Assembly (NCBI GenBank): GCA_944389505.1
Contig: CALXMP010000018.1
Coordinates: forward strand, 1-44,623
Direction of reading: 5' to 3'
DNA length: 44,623 nucleotides
Source: an uncultured Spirochaetaceae bacterium
GTDB lineage: Bacteria > Spirochaetota > Spirochaetia > Sphaerochaetales > Sphaerochaetaceae
Shown here in pieces: positions 25,561-34,460 of this stretch (within the stretch, counting starts at the first letter, position 1; each line of letters starts with the position of its first letter). A program made the translations under genes and the position numbers. The notes beneath the pieces were generated by a model. It searched no databases. It was not told the origin of the DNA and worked only from the letters and a program-made list of their open reading frames with translations.

Positions 25561-26739
25561 TTACGCCTGAAGCTGCTTCAATAACATATCAGCAACATCT
25601 CGGATCACACCTTCACCTCCCTTTAATTCGGAAATATAATCCACTTCATTTCTGACAGCCTCCACCGCATCGCCAGGGCAGCAGCTGAAGCCGACAGACT
25701 TAAGCAAAGGCAGATCATTTATATCGTCCCCGATATATATAACCTCATTCAGTGAAAAACCTTTTTCAGCACAGAGGTTCTTTACAAATCCTAGTTTATC
25801 CTTGCAGCCTGGTGCATATATATCGAGATGAAGTTTATCGGCTCTCCTTTTATTAAGTTCCACAGACTCCCCTGTTATCAAACCTGTAAGAATCCCTGCC
25901 TCTTTAAGAAGAGAGAATCCCATTCCATCCTTTGTATTGAATTTCTTGAGTTCGTCTCCTTTTTCAGAATAATACATTCCCGCATCTGTAAGACAGCCAT
26001 CACAGTCAGTCAGGAAAACCTTTATGCCTTTAAGATTCCTTTCAATGCCAAGGCCTCTTTTGCGCATCAAGGCCTCTATAATAATCCAATCACTCAACTC
26101 ATCAATCTCAAAGAACGAGTCCTCATCCATCTCAACAATGTGGATATTACCTGATACTCTGTTTCCTGATTCAAGAAGCCGTTTCCTTGAAGTAATATAG
26201 AATGCTCCATTCTCTACAAAATACCCCTTGAACTCCTGTCTTCTAGGCCTTTTGAAAACATCATAGTTCGTTGGATGGGCATTGCCATTTTTATCAACAT
26301 CCCAATGGAATCTTTTCTGTCTGACAACTGAAAGAACACTATCGGTAGATTCTTTTCCGAATTCAATGAACCCATTATCAAGATCTTTACCTGTAAGCAA
26401 TGGAGATGTTGCCTGAACCAGAACAATATTATCGAAGTCATAAGTTGCAGCGAATTCAAGCATCGCCGACTCTGTAGAAGCCGTATCCGTCGCAGATTCA
26501 GCAGACCTGCCAATGACAAATAGCTTCGAGAATAATACCGCTTCATCACCTGATGCAAATGATCTGACAGTCTCCATGATTGCAGGGCTGTCAGTCGCGA
26601 CATATACCTTGTCTATATACCTGCAGGCACATGCAGCTTTTACCGTCCAGTATACTAATGGCTGGCCGCATATCTTCCTGATATTCTTTAATGGTATAGA
26701 CTTGCTACCACCTCTGACAGGGATAAATGCAACATTCAT
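25561..26739 (-). CDS. neuA: Nonulosonate cytidylyltransferase fused to KdsC-like phosphatase
   Basis: A 392-residue two-domain enzyme. Residues 1 to about 230 are a CMP-sialate synthetase type cytidylyltransferase (PVRGGSKSIPLKN at 7-19, QATSPL at 109-114, FEIDE at 210-214). Residues about 237-392 are a HAD phosphatase of the KdsC type (FLTDCDGCLTD with D245/D247; GDDINDLPLL from 337). The first domain activates a nonulosonic acid with CTP. The second should dephosphorylate a sugar acid phosphate, implying a 9-phosphate intermediate such as KDN-9-P or Neu5Ac-9-P. AGGAG precedes the ATG. It lies 13 bases after the synthase gene and four before the DUF115 gene, one operon. Exact sugar unknown. 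Confidence 0.85.
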   Translation of the reverse strand: MNVAFIPVRGGSKSIPLKNIRKICGQPLVYWTVKAACACRYIDKVYVATDSPAIMETVRSFASGDEAVLFSKLFVIGRSAESATDTASTESAMLEFAATYDFDNIVLVQATSPLLTGKDLDNGFIEFGKESTDSVLSVVRQKRFHWDVDKNGNAHPTNYDVFKRPRRQEFKGYFVENGAFYITSRKRLLESGNRVSGNIHIVEMDEDSFFEIDELSDWIIIEALMRKRGLGIERNLKGIKVFLTDCDGCLTDAGMYYSEKGDELKKFNTKDGMGFSLLKEAGILTGLITGESVELNKRRADKLHLDIYAPGCKDKLGFVKNLCAEKGFSLNEVIYIGDDINDLPLLKSVGFSCCPGDAVEAVRNEVDYISELKGGEGVIRDVADMLLKQLQA

Positions 26740-26752
26740 CTTGATCTCCTAA

Positions 26753-27625
26753 TCAATGTATTCGATATTTTAATTTAGCTCTCTGGACTTCCTCTATCGG
26801 AAGAATCTCCTGTGATTTATAAGTCAGGGCAGCATGGACTGCATTAAGATCCCTGGCTAAGCGCCGGATACCATCCGGCTCAAGCGATGCAGCTTGATCA
26901 GTCCCTTTCCATGTACGGTCCAGAGTATAATGGCGTTCGATAACATTAGCTCCCAATGTATAGGCCGCAATATCAACAGAGATTCCAAGATGATGACCTG
27001 AAAACCCTATTGATTTAACCCGTGAACCGAACTTTTCCTTTAATCTTAGAATCTCAAGAAGGCATACATCTTTAAAAGGAACAGGATAACCTGAAGTACA
27101 ATCGAAGATAACAAGATCTTTTGCCCGACCTTTATCTTCGAATAGCTTCACAATTGCTTCCTCTTCGTCATGAGTAGTCATACCAAATGAAAGCTGGATT
27201 TCTCCTTTGTAATTCTCACAAAGCCAATCAAGCATTTCATAATGGGTATTACAGGCAGATGGTATCTTTATGAATTCAGGTTTGAGGCTGGCAATTTCCT
27301 TAGCACTTGTAAGGTCCCAGACCGAAGTGGAATAAATTATTCCTTCCTCTTCACACCATTTTTTTAGAAGGGCATGCTGCTCAACGGTAAACTCAAGAAA
27401 TTCCCTATGAGCTCCATAGGTAGCCCCAAACGAATTAGCAGGATTAGGATGCGGCGCATTGTACTGCTCTTCAGTCAGAAGCTCCTTAGGACATCGTTTC
27501 TGGAATTTAATAGCATCAGCCTTGCAGAATGCGGCTGCGGTCTTAATCATTTCATGTGCAATCTCAATCTGTCCCATATGATTGCACCCTGCTTCAGCAA
27601 TAACAAAAGGCTTTCGATATTCCAT
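26753..27625 (-). CDS. neuB: NeuB-like nonulosonate (phosphate) synthase without SAF domain
   Basis: A 290-residue aldolase-type TIM barrel condensing phosphoenolpyruvate with a hexose or hexosamine substrate. Marks are IAEAGCNHMGQIEIA (8-22), AIKFQKR (38-44), IKIPSACNTHYEML (118-131), and the C-terminal GANVIERHYTLDRTWKGTDQ region. Typical bacterial NeuB is about 340-350 residues because of a C-terminal SAF/antifreeze-like domain; that domain is absent here. With a phosphatase fused to the next gene, a synthase using a 6-phosphorylated substrate is likely (inference). No strong SD; TGCTATACT lies about 17 bases before the ATG and may be the operon promoter. Confidence 0.85.
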   Translation of the reverse strand: MEYRKPFVIAEAGCNHMGQIEIAHEMIKTAAAFCKADAIKFQKRCPKELLTEEQYNAPHPNPANSFGATYGAHREFLEFTVEQHALLKKWCEEEGIIYSTSVWDLTSAKEIASLKPEFIKIPSACNTHYEMLDWLCENYKGEIQLSFGMTTHDEEEAIVKLFEDKGRAKDLVIFDCTSGYPVPFKDVCLLEILRLKEKFGSRVKSIGFSGHHLGISVDIAAYTLGANVIERHYTLDRTWKGTDQAASLEPDGIRRLARDLNAVHAALTYKSQEILPIEEVQRAKLKYRIH

Positions 27626-27707
27626 GCTCTATACCCAGACAAAGTATAGCATCATGATGATTATTAGACTACAACGAAGTCACACAACAGAAAGTCTGCA
27701 ACATATA

Positions 27708-28646
27708 CTACAACCCAATAAAATGGTCATAATAAGTTTTTCTGTTTGATGCCTTTCCCTCTATTTTCCATCGGAGCTTCTGAAACTCATTCTCAGCAAT
27801 TATCTGATTCCACTTTTCAGGATCAAAGGGCTTCAGCATATTCTGTCCTAAAAAATATGAACATGAAACAGATGGAGCAACAGAATCAATCATCATTTTT
27901 GCCCACTCAAAATGAGTATAAGCATAAAGCCATATATAATCTATCTGAAAATAATCAAAAATGACTTCATACTGATCATAATATTTTAAAAACATTTCAT
28001 AAATAAAGGAAAATATAGGATTATTCTTACCTCCTCCACAGCCATAACCACTCCATCGTCCTTCTGTAAAATACTCATTCCACTTTTTTTTAAGAAGCAA
28101 ATCATTAGTCAAATGATGAATTGTAAAGAATGTCAGATTCTTATGAGTCAGAATAAAATCCTGACGAGTAACGAACAGAGTGGCATCAAACCAGAATCCA
28201 CCCCATCTGCTCAATAACTGACAACGCAGTATATCAGAGAATGTCTGTATCGATATGTTGCCATTCTCGAAATATTGCTTTATGTTCCCTTCGAAAATGA
28301 AGTATTCCTCAAGGTTGGTCTTATCAATTACTACTAAATCCACATCAGGCAGCTTCGAGACTATTGAAACACATTTCCTTACTATCGGCGGAGCACTCTC
28401 CAATCCGGTATACCAGAACATCCATACTCTATTGCCTATTGGTTTTAAAGAAGATAAGTCCATATCCCTGAACTTATCATAAAGACCGCTTTCTTTAGCG
28501 ACTTCATCCAATAAACTATCAGCAAGCATTTGCTTCTTATCCCCCACTAAATCTCTGAAGAATCTGCAAGGGGGAAGGAATTGCAAGCAATTAAGAATCA
28601 ATCTGATTCTCTGAAGTTTTTTTATTTCTGATATAGTAGTATCCAT
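27708..28646 (-). CDS. Caps_synth/GT32-like capsular polysaccharide transferase A
   Basis: A 312-residue protein of the capsular polysaccharide synthesis group. Motifs in order: VWMFWYTGLESAPPIV near 73-88, SDILRCQLLSRWGGFWFDAT near 136-155, and a C-terminal KTYYDHFIGL. The W-G-G-x-W-x-D-x-T element takes the place of the DXD donor-binding motif in this family. It is homologous to the divergently oriented gene at 28779, sharing the WWQGEESAP-like start and the GGxWxDxT core. AGGAA lies seven bases before the ATG. A run of eight A occurs in the coding strand (plus-strand T at 28084-28091). Substrate unknown. Confidence 0.72.
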   Translation of the reverse strand: MDTTISEIKKLQRIRLILNCLQFLPPCRFFRDLVGDKKQMLADSLLDEVAKESGLYDKFRDMDLSSLKPIGNRVWMFWYTGLESAPPIVRKCVSIVSKLPDVDLVVIDKTNLEEYFIFEGNIKQYFENGNISIQTFSDILRCQLLSRWGGFWFDATLFVTRQDFILTHKNLTFFTIHHLTNDLLLKKKWNEYFTEGRWSGYGCGGGKNNPIFSFIYEMFLKYYDQYEVIFDYFQIDYIWLYAYTHFEWAKMMIDSVAPSVSCSYFLGQNMLKPFDPEKWNQIIAENEFQKLRWKIEGKASNRKTYYDHFIGL

Positions 28647-28778
28647 GGCAATTTCCTAAACAACAAAGTTATTCTTCAGATATTATGTGCTGAACATCAA
28701 TAACAGACAACTTAGAAGAAATTAAATGAAAATGCAAATCTATACAGCAAGAACACTGTAAGCTAAAATATTTCACTG

Positions 28779-29723
28779 ATGAGCAATATCTGGCATATAA
28801 AGAACTGGTTCAGAGTCGGACACAATATATCCTGGAAGCTTAATTTCCATACATTATTCGGCTTCCTATATCTTTCGTACCCTTCTGATTTCTTCTATAG
28901 ACAATCGCTCAAGAAACATCAATTCGTGCTTGATTATCTTAAAAAAGATTACTGTAGCATAATAAAAAAATATAAAGATATTGAGGAAGGCATAGATAAT
29001 CCAAAGACAAGAAAGATATGGATTCTGTGGTGGCAAGGAGAAGAGACAGCTCCAGATCTAGTGAGAGCCTGCATAAAAAGCACGAGAAGGAATGCTAACG
29101 GAGCAACTGTCACAGTCATCACAAAAGACAATGTGAAAGATTATATTGAGATACCAGACTATATCATGGAAAAAAGAGCGAAGGGCTGGATATCCTTTGC
29201 TCAGCTGTCAGATATAATAAGGTTCCTTCTATTGGAAAAATATGGTGGGTTATGGCTGGATTCGACTGTGTTCACAGCAAAACCTATTCCTGAATCATAT
29301 TTCTCATATCCATTCTTTTCCCAGCATACAAAATGGCAGAAGACCTGCTTTGTGCAACACAATCTCTATCATGGTTTCATAATAGCAAGCAGGCCTCATG
29401 CGAAACTTGTGTCATTTGCAAAGGAAATGTTCCTAGAATACTGGAAGAATCATGATACGCTTATCGATTATCTTATGATTGATTACATAATCATGATAGC
29501 GTACAACGAGTTTTCGGACATCCATGAAGAGATAGATGGATTGCCATATTCCAGTGAGCGTCTTTATGATCTAGTACACATGATGGACATGCCATACAGC
29601 AAAGATGAGTTCAATAGACTTTGCAATGAATGCATCTTCTCAAAGCTTGACTGGCACAGAAAGTACAAGAAAGAAACACATGGAAAAAGAACTTACTATG
29701 CAAAGCTACTAGATCTCAGTTAA
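28779..29723 (+). CDS. Caps_synth/GT32-like capsular polysaccharide transferase B
   Basis: A 314-residue homologue of the gene at 27708-28646, oriented away from it. Motifs: IWILWWQGEETAPDLV near 79-94, LSDIIRFLLLEKYGGLWLDS near 144-163 and a C-terminal KRTYYAKLLDLS, matching KTYYDHFIGL in the paralogue. Predicted cytoplasmic transferase of the surface polysaccharide locus. There is no SD; TAAAAT lies nine bases before the ATG. Its end overlaps the convergent diacylglycerol-type transferase gene by eight bases. The two paralogues probably add different residues or use different acceptors (inference). Confidence 0.72.
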   Translation: MSNIWHIKNWFRVGHNISWKLNFHTLFGFLYLSYPSDFFYRQSLKKHQFVLDYLKKDYCSIIKKYKDIEEGIDNPKTRKIWILWWQGEETAPDLVRACIKSTRRNANGATVTVITKDNVKDYIEIPDYIMEKRAKGWISFAQLSDIIRFLLLEKYGGLWLDSTVFTAKPIPESYFSYPFFSQHTKWQKTCFVQHNLYHGFIIASRPHAKLVSFAKEMFLEYWKNHDTLIDYLMIDYIIMIAYNEFSDIHEEIDGLPYSSERLYDLVHMMDMPYSKDEFNRLCNECIFSKLDWHRKYKKETHGKRTYYAKLLDLS

Positions 29724-30858
29724 ACCGCTTAATATATTCAATCGAATCAGATATAACCAGTTCTGCTAGTTCCCGGGCACTGTATCGAATCGGAACATTT
29801 CTGAATGAAGTTTCCATTTCATCCAGCAAAGATGGATTTTCAGCATATTTTCGCACGATTTCCATCTGTTTCCTTACGTCATTCTCACAGTTCCAGCCAA
29901 CATGATATTTCTCAAGATAAGCAGCTGATGGAATGACCGTATAGACAAGCTCTGTAATCAGGAATGGCCTATGGGCATATATTGCCTCGACTATCGTATT
30001 TATCCCCGCTCTTCCTGCAATAATATCAGAAGCCGAAAGATACTCATTAACATTACTGACAAACCCTCGCACATATACTACAGTTCTGCCTTCACAATGC
30101 GTTGCTATATTCTCTATGTGCTTCTTCGATTCCTCAGACAGTCCACCGATTATAACAACCTGCACCGGAAGTTTCTCCTTGATAATATTTTCCAGCAATG
30201 CAAGAGATCCTATTCCCTCTCCGCCAAGATTGAGCTGAAGCGTAAAAAGTGACTCATCAAGCCCAAGCGTCTTCCTTGCCTCGCTTTTTGATATCACAGA
30301 ACCTTCAGCAACAGATTTCTGCAAAGGAAATGGACAGATTTCTATCGTATCAGGATTTTGCCCCATCCGCCTTACGGCTTCGGCTCCTTCTTCTGTCGCA
30401 ATATAGAACTTCTGGAGCTTCGGGCAAATCGATGCAACAGGGGCAGAGAACACATCTGTAGCAAAATAGTAAACAGGGATGTTTATATCAAGAGCACTGA
30501 ACATCTCAGCCAGAATCGTACTGGCATATGGGTGCGTTGCAAAAACAAAGTCAGGATGAAATTCCATAAGATTGTTTTTCAATCTCTGGCTGAAATGCCG
30601 CAATGCGAACTTCACAGCCAGTTCCATGCCATTTGATCCGCTATCATTGAATCTGGAAAGCTTCTTCTCAAGATTCGGCATTTTCAGCATTGTCCGCCAG
30701 TATTTCTTGTTTATCCATCCTATCCAGCGGATTCTAAGATAATCGAAGAATTCTACAAGCCTTGTATCCACTCCGAATGATATCAGTTCTTCACTAACAG
30801 CTCTGGCTGGGACATAATGGCCCTTGCCTCCATCAACATATACACATAGAGCCTTCAA
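29716..30858 (-). CDS. GT28 diacylglycerol glycosyltransferase-like (MGDG synthase/UgtP/MurG type)
   Basis: A 380-residue GT-B enzyme. The N-terminal DGGKGHYVPARAVSEEL (9-25) is the glycine-rich loop of the MurG/UgtP/MGDG-synthase group. PDFVFATHPYAS and the C-terminal GRAGINTIVEAIYAHRPFLI donor-binding region follow. The family adds a sugar from a nucleotide donor to diacylglycerol or lipid II at the inner membrane; MurG proper looks different here, so a glycolipid product is more likely. The start is TTG at 30858, with GAGG six bases upstream. A second lipid-type transferase is encoded nearby at 31304. Confidence 0.72.
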   Translation of the reverse strand: MKALCVYVDGGKGHYVPARAVSEELISFGVDTRLVEFFDYLRIRWIGWINKKYWRTMLKMPNLEKKLSRFNDSGSNGMELAVKFALRHFSQRLKNNLMEFHPDFVFATHPYASTILAEMFSALDINIPVYYFATDVFSAPVASICPKLQKFYIATEEGAEAVRRMGQNPDTIEICPFPLQKSVAEGSVISKSEARKTLGLDESLFTLQLNLGGEGIGSLALLENIIKEKLPVQVVIIGGLSEESKKHIENIATHCEGRTVVYVRGFVSNVNEYLSASDIIAGRAGINTIVEAIYAHRPFLITELVYTVIPSAAYLEKYHVGWNCENDVRKQMEIVRKYAENPSLLDEMETSFRNVPIRYSARELAELVISDSIEYIKRFN

Positions 30859-31303
30859 AGCATTACCTCGTCTTTATTTAAGAATAGCATAGTAATGGAG
30901 GCGATGGTATACAGCTTTGAACAGATAAATGATCCGAACACTCAGCAAAGCAATGGACTGACGATCTTATGATTCCACACTGCTCCATAATTAAATAGCT
31001 TCAGGCGCACTATGTCCAGATTCCAGAAAAACTTTCCAGAATCCGCATATGCAGTCAACAGAACCTGCAATGATGCACCTTTTAACATGTGCTTTTTTAT
31101 TCGAGGATGGTCAAGCTTGGGATATGGGGTAATATAAAAATGCGAAAATAAGAAGCCCTCTCCTACGATGGAGGTCTCTTGATGCAGTAGTCTTCAAGCC
31201 ATCTCATCTTCATCAAGCGCTAGCGCTTCATTCGCAAAATATGATTGATGGAATACTGCTGTTCTGTTAACATTCCACTAGCACTATTCAAGGGGTTATT
31301 CCG
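30859..31303. other. 445-base non-coding stretch with a 14-base palindrome
   Basis: Lies between two divergent glycosyltransferase genes and should hold both promoters. Contains the perfect palindrome AAGCGCTAGCGCTT at 31215-31228. No credible gene; an 85-codon open frame on the minus strand overlaps the start of the rightward gene and lacks coding character. Confidence 0.5.
31215..31228. promoter_or_regulatory. Perfect palindrome upstream of GT4 gene, possible operator
   Basis: AAGCGCTAGCGCTT is its own reverse complement and lies about 75 bases upstream of the ATG at 31304. Dyad symmetry of this size can bind a dimeric regulator. No other copy was noticed in the window. Confidence 0.3.
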
Positions 31304-32578
31304 ATGCGGATTGCCTTCGGGTTCGACATCTTCTATCCAGAGACCAATGGCGTTATAACAACGACAATAAATCTTGCCAACAATCTTATACGCCAGGGTC
31401 ATTCCGTGTGGTTTTTTGTGCCGAAGGAAAAAGGATTCACCGCGAACGTCATAGAAGAAGGAATCAGGGTTGTGCATGTTCCTGCCATTCCGGCATGGAT
31501 CTACAAAGGAATTAAGCTGCTGCCGATCTATGGATGGTACCTAATGCCCTATCTTGTGAAGTATCACATAGATATAGTGCATAATACATCCCCATGGCTG
31601 ATGGGAATGGCTCTCAACCATGCAGCAAGACGGCTCCACATCCCTACGATAGCTACGCATCATACGCTTATTGATAACCCCATATACATTCGCTATGCAC
31701 TGAAGAGCAAGACTCTTGCAAATGCTGCAAAAGATGCTATCTGGACTGTGGTCTTCAATCCTTTCTATAAGCTGACATGGATGGCAACGGCTCCAAACAA
31801 GGAGACATGCGAGCAGGTGCGGAGCAGGATACCGGGACTTGAAGTGAGATATGTCTCCAATGGCATAGATATCTCACGCTTCGATGACTCGCTTCCCGAA
31901 TCTCCGCTTCCTGCGAAGATCGCCCCCGAATGGCTCGGAAAGCGAACCCTGCTCTACATAGGCAGGCTTGGATATGAGAAAGCTGTTGATGTAGCAATCA
32001 AAGCATTCGCGCTGTGCCTTGAGAAGAATCCAGATGCCCATTTCATCATCATAGGACAGGGGCCGGCTGAGGATGAGCTGATAAAGCTTGCCCAGAGCGT
32101 CGATAAGACAAACCATATCCATATGACGGGAATGATACCCAATCAGGAGCTGATCGGATCGAAGCTTCTGAAGAAGATATCTGCATTCGTGACAGCATCG
32201 CTTTCAGAGAATCAGGCGATGACAGTCATCGAATCGCTCTGCTCTGGCACCCCAGTGATAGCAGCTGATGTAGCGAATATGAGGGCTTTGATCTCCGATG
32301 AGCAGGGATGGTTCTTCGAGGGCGGCAGCATCGATTCCCTCGCCGATATGATGGATCATGTCCTCAACAATCCTGAGGAGCGCGACAGAAAAGCTGCCGA
32401 AGCGGGCAAAGCGATAAGGAAATTCGACGGAGCTAAGGTAGCAAGTGAGTTCGTATCGCTCTATGAGGAGCTGATAAATATGAAGAAAGAAGGATTCTTC
32501 GTCCCCGGAGGGGAGAAGAGAGCCAGAAAGTATCTCAGGAAGATAAGGAAAGCTGATCAGAACATAGCCGTGAAGTAG
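31304..32578 (+). CDS. GT4 glycosyltransferase, 1,2-diacylglycerol 3-glucosyltransferase-like
   Basis: A 424-residue GT-B enzyme. The N-terminal FDIFYPETNGVITT (7-20) and the GHSVWFFVP segment match the monoglucosyl-diacylglycerol synthase/PimB-like branch of GT4. The C-terminal donor site has LSENQAMTVIE with E302/E310 (E-x7-E) and CSGTPVIAAD. A basic tail (KRARKYLRKIRKADQ) could bind acidic membrane lipids. It probably makes a glucosyl or related glycolipid on the inner membrane. AAGGGG lies eight bases before the ATG. The end overlaps the convergent outer-membrane gene by 22 bases. Confidence 0.75.
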   Translation: MRIAFGFDIFYPETNGVITTTINLANNLIRQGHSVWFFVPKEKGFTANVIEEGIRVVHVPAIPAWIYKGIKLLPIYGWYLMPYLVKYHIDIVHNTSPWLMGMALNHAARRLHIPTIATHHTLIDNPIYIRYALKSKTLANAAKDAIWTVVFNPFYKLTWMATAPNKETCEQVRSRIPGLEVRYVSNGIDISRFDDSLPESPLPAKIAPEWLGKRTLLYIGRLGYEKAVDVAIKAFALCLEKNPDAHFIIIGQGPAEDELIKLAQSVDKTNHIHMTGMIPNQELIGSKLLKKISAFVTASLSENQAMTVIESLCSGTPVIAADVANMRALISDEQGWFFEGGSIDSLADMMDHVLNNPEERDRKAAEAGKAIRKFDGAKVASEFVSLYEELINMKKEGFFVPGGEKRARKYLRKIRKADQNIAVK

Positions 32579-33735
32579 GCTCCAAGGTCAAGAGAGACTC
32601 CCCCTTCATAACCTTCCATCGGCAGGTAATCATAGTAGAATCCGACATGGCACTGGAAAAACCCTAGTATATGCAGACGGAGCCTTGCCCCGAGCGTTCC
32701 ATAGAATTTCACGGAGTCGCTCTCCATTGTACTATTCAGCACATCACCAGCAGAGAGTGCATTCTCAATGAATACAATAAGTTCAGGATAGGTTCCCTTC
32801 GTCAGGAATTCGGGGCCATTGAGTATCACAGCAGCATAGGCATCGGTCATGAATGCTCTGGGAGGAATCTCCTTGGTACGGAATGATACGGCATATGCAT
32901 GGCGTGGAACCGCGCTTCCGAAGAGGAACTGGCATGTCATATTGAAATCGACGACAAGCGAGTATAGATTCATATCGCTCCTTGCCTTCTGATTCTGGCT
33001 CAGTATCGTATGCTTCCATGATGCGGAGTAAATCATCCGGTAATAATCCGTCCTCGTCTCAAACATCGGCAGGTCATTGAAAAGCCACCATGGTGCAAGG
33101 GTTATCGATGCTGAGAAATTATAGCCCTCCGGATAGAGGTAATGGTTATCCAGATTCCTGAAGATAAGAGACAGATTCACATAATTCGACAGCGCATAGA
33201 GATTGCCTGAAAGCTCCGGTGTGCCGGGAAAGTTCCCTCCTGCGGAATCAGGGAAGTAATCCTTGTTGCCGAAAAGCCCGCTGAAATTGCCATGCTGGAT
33301 ATCATAGAGGGATGCAAAGGCCTGCTCCCATCTCATACCCACAGAGAAGCTCAGTGTCAGAAAATCTGGCTTTGAAGGGTCCGGATTGTCTATAAGCCCC
33401 TGATCAATACCTACAGAGCCATCGGAGAATACAACGGAGTAATTCTCCGCCTGCCCAGGATTATGGTCAGTTATTATCTCACCAGTCTGAGGATCCTGTC
33501 TGAGCGTCCTCTGCGCCATTCCAGCCTCTACCCTCACGACCGCTCGTGAATCGAGATCCTCGAAGAAATCAAGGTTATCGATACCGAACTCTCCCCAGAA
33601 GCTAACGGGGAATACGCTGTATGCGAAGTCCGTAAGGAATGATGCATTGATGATATTCGAGAAGAACACCTCGCCCTCTGCGCCTAGGGGCAGCATCATG
33701 ACGGCGGAAATGACAATCAGGATCAAACGGCGCAT
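32557..33735 (-). CDS. Predicted outer-membrane beta-barrel protein
   Basis: A 392-residue secreted protein when started at the ATG at 33735, which gives a clean signal peptide (MRRLILIVISAVMMLPLGAEG). An ATG at 33765 would add ten polar residues before it. The rest is a run of amphipathic strands with alternating aromatics (NFSASITLAPWWLF, RLHILGFFQCHVGFYY) and the protein ends YFTAMF, with terminal Phe as in barrels recognised by BamA. No family recognised. No SD; TGATAATAT ends ten bases before the ATG. Divergent from the YhhQ-like gene and convergent with GT4. Confidence 0.68.
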   Translation of the reverse strand: MRRLILIVISAVMMLPLGAEGEVFFSNIINASFLTDFAYSVFPVSFWGEFGIDNLDFFEDLDSRAVVRVEAGMAQRTLRQDPQTGEIITDHNPGQAENYSVVFSDGSVGIDQGLIDNPDPSKPDFLTLSFSVGMRWEQAFASLYDIQHGNFSGLFGNKDYFPDSAGGNFPGTPELSGNLYALSNYVNLSLIFRNLDNHYLYPEGYNFSASITLAPWWLFNDLPMFETRTDYYRMIYSASWKHTILSQNQKARSDMNLYSLVVDFNMTCQFLFGSAVPRHAYAVSFRTKEIPPRAFMTDAYAAVILNGPEFLTKGTYPELIVFIENALSAGDVLNSTMESDSVKFYGTLGARLRLHILGFFQCHVGFYYDYLPMEGYEGGVSLDLGAYFTAMF

Positions 33736-33745
33736 AACGCTGATG

Positions 33746-33754
33746 ATATTATCA
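33746..33754 (-). promoter_or_regulatory. Extended -10 element before outer-membrane protein gene
   Basis: TGATAATAT on the minus strand ends ten bases before the ATG at 33735. No SD is present. It sits 15 bases from the opposite extended -10 serving the YhhQ-like gene. Confidence 0.4.
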
Positions 33755-33769
33755 TTTAGCGGCATTTTA

Positions 33770-33778
33770 TGATATAGT
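33770..33778 (+). promoter_or_regulatory. Extended -10 element before YhhQ-like gene
   Basis: TGATATAGT ends ten bases before the ATG at 33789; TTATCA lies 18 bases upstream as a -35. No SD is present. Confidence 0.4.
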
Positions 33779-33788
33779 TCCCGGCATT

Positions 33789-34460
33789 ATGGAATACAAG
33801 GTACCGGAAAACCCTTCAGAAAACCGGATCGGCAGCTTCACACCGCTTGTTGCCGTTTCCGGACTATTGATCATGCTTTACTTAACCGCCAACCTAATGG
33901 CTGTTAAAGTCATCTCGATCGGCCCCTTTGCCCTCTTCGATGCAGGAACGATCACATTCCCGATAGCATATATGCTCTCCGATGTGCTTGCTGAGATATG
34001 GGGATACAGGACAGCGAAGAAGGTCATATTCCTGACTTTCGTCTGCAATATCCTGCTGGTGGTATTCACCTCTATCGGCATAATCCTGCCCTATCCCGAT
34101 TATATGGAAGAGGTCCAGAACGCATATGCGACGATCTATACATACGTTCCAAGAATCGTCATTGCATCACTGATATCATTCCTTGCAGGGGATATCATGA
34201 ATGCAAAGATCCTCGTTGCGATGAGGGACAGAAGCAGGAATGGACGCAATCTGTGGATGAGAACGATAGGTTCATCCGCTGTCGGATATCTCATAGATAC
34301 AGTGCTCTTTGTGCTGATAGCATTCACAGGCACGGCTCCTGCATCGGATCTTCTTTCGATGATAGCAGTCCAGTACGTAGCGAAGCTTGGCCTTGAAGCT
34401 GTCTTCGGCACCCCTCTTGCATATATGGCAATAGGATTCATAAGGAGGAAGTATGATTGA
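33789..34460 (+). CDS. Queuosine precursor transporter, YhhQ family
   Basis: A 223-residue inner-membrane protein with about six helices. It has the family block LYLTANLMAVKVISIGPFAL (30-49), followed by FPIAYMLSDVLAEIWGYRTAKKVI, the conserved SDxxAE-x-wGy-x-A-K region of the YhhQ/QPTR family. Members import preQ0, preQ1 or queuine for tRNA modification. The stop overlaps the start of the radical-SAM gene by eight bases, a coupling that suggests the two act on the same compound. Length is typical. Confidence 0.85.
   Translation: MEYKVPENPSENRIGSFTPLVAVSGLLIMLYLTANLMAVKVISIGPFALFDAGTITFPIAYMLSDVLAEIWGYRTAKKVIFLTFVCNILLVVFTSIGIILPYPDYMEEVQNAYATIYTYVPRIVIASLISFLAGDIMNAKILVAMRDRSRNGRNLWMRTIGSSAVGYLIDTVLFVLIAFTGTAPASDLLSMIAVQYVAKLGLEAVFGTPLAYMAIGFIRRKYD

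Noticed and set aside
31220-31477. 85-codon minus-strand open frame overlapping the start of the GT4 gene
   Set aside because: Lies opposite the N-terminal coding region of a clear glycosyltransferase and lacks ribosome-binding and domain evidence.
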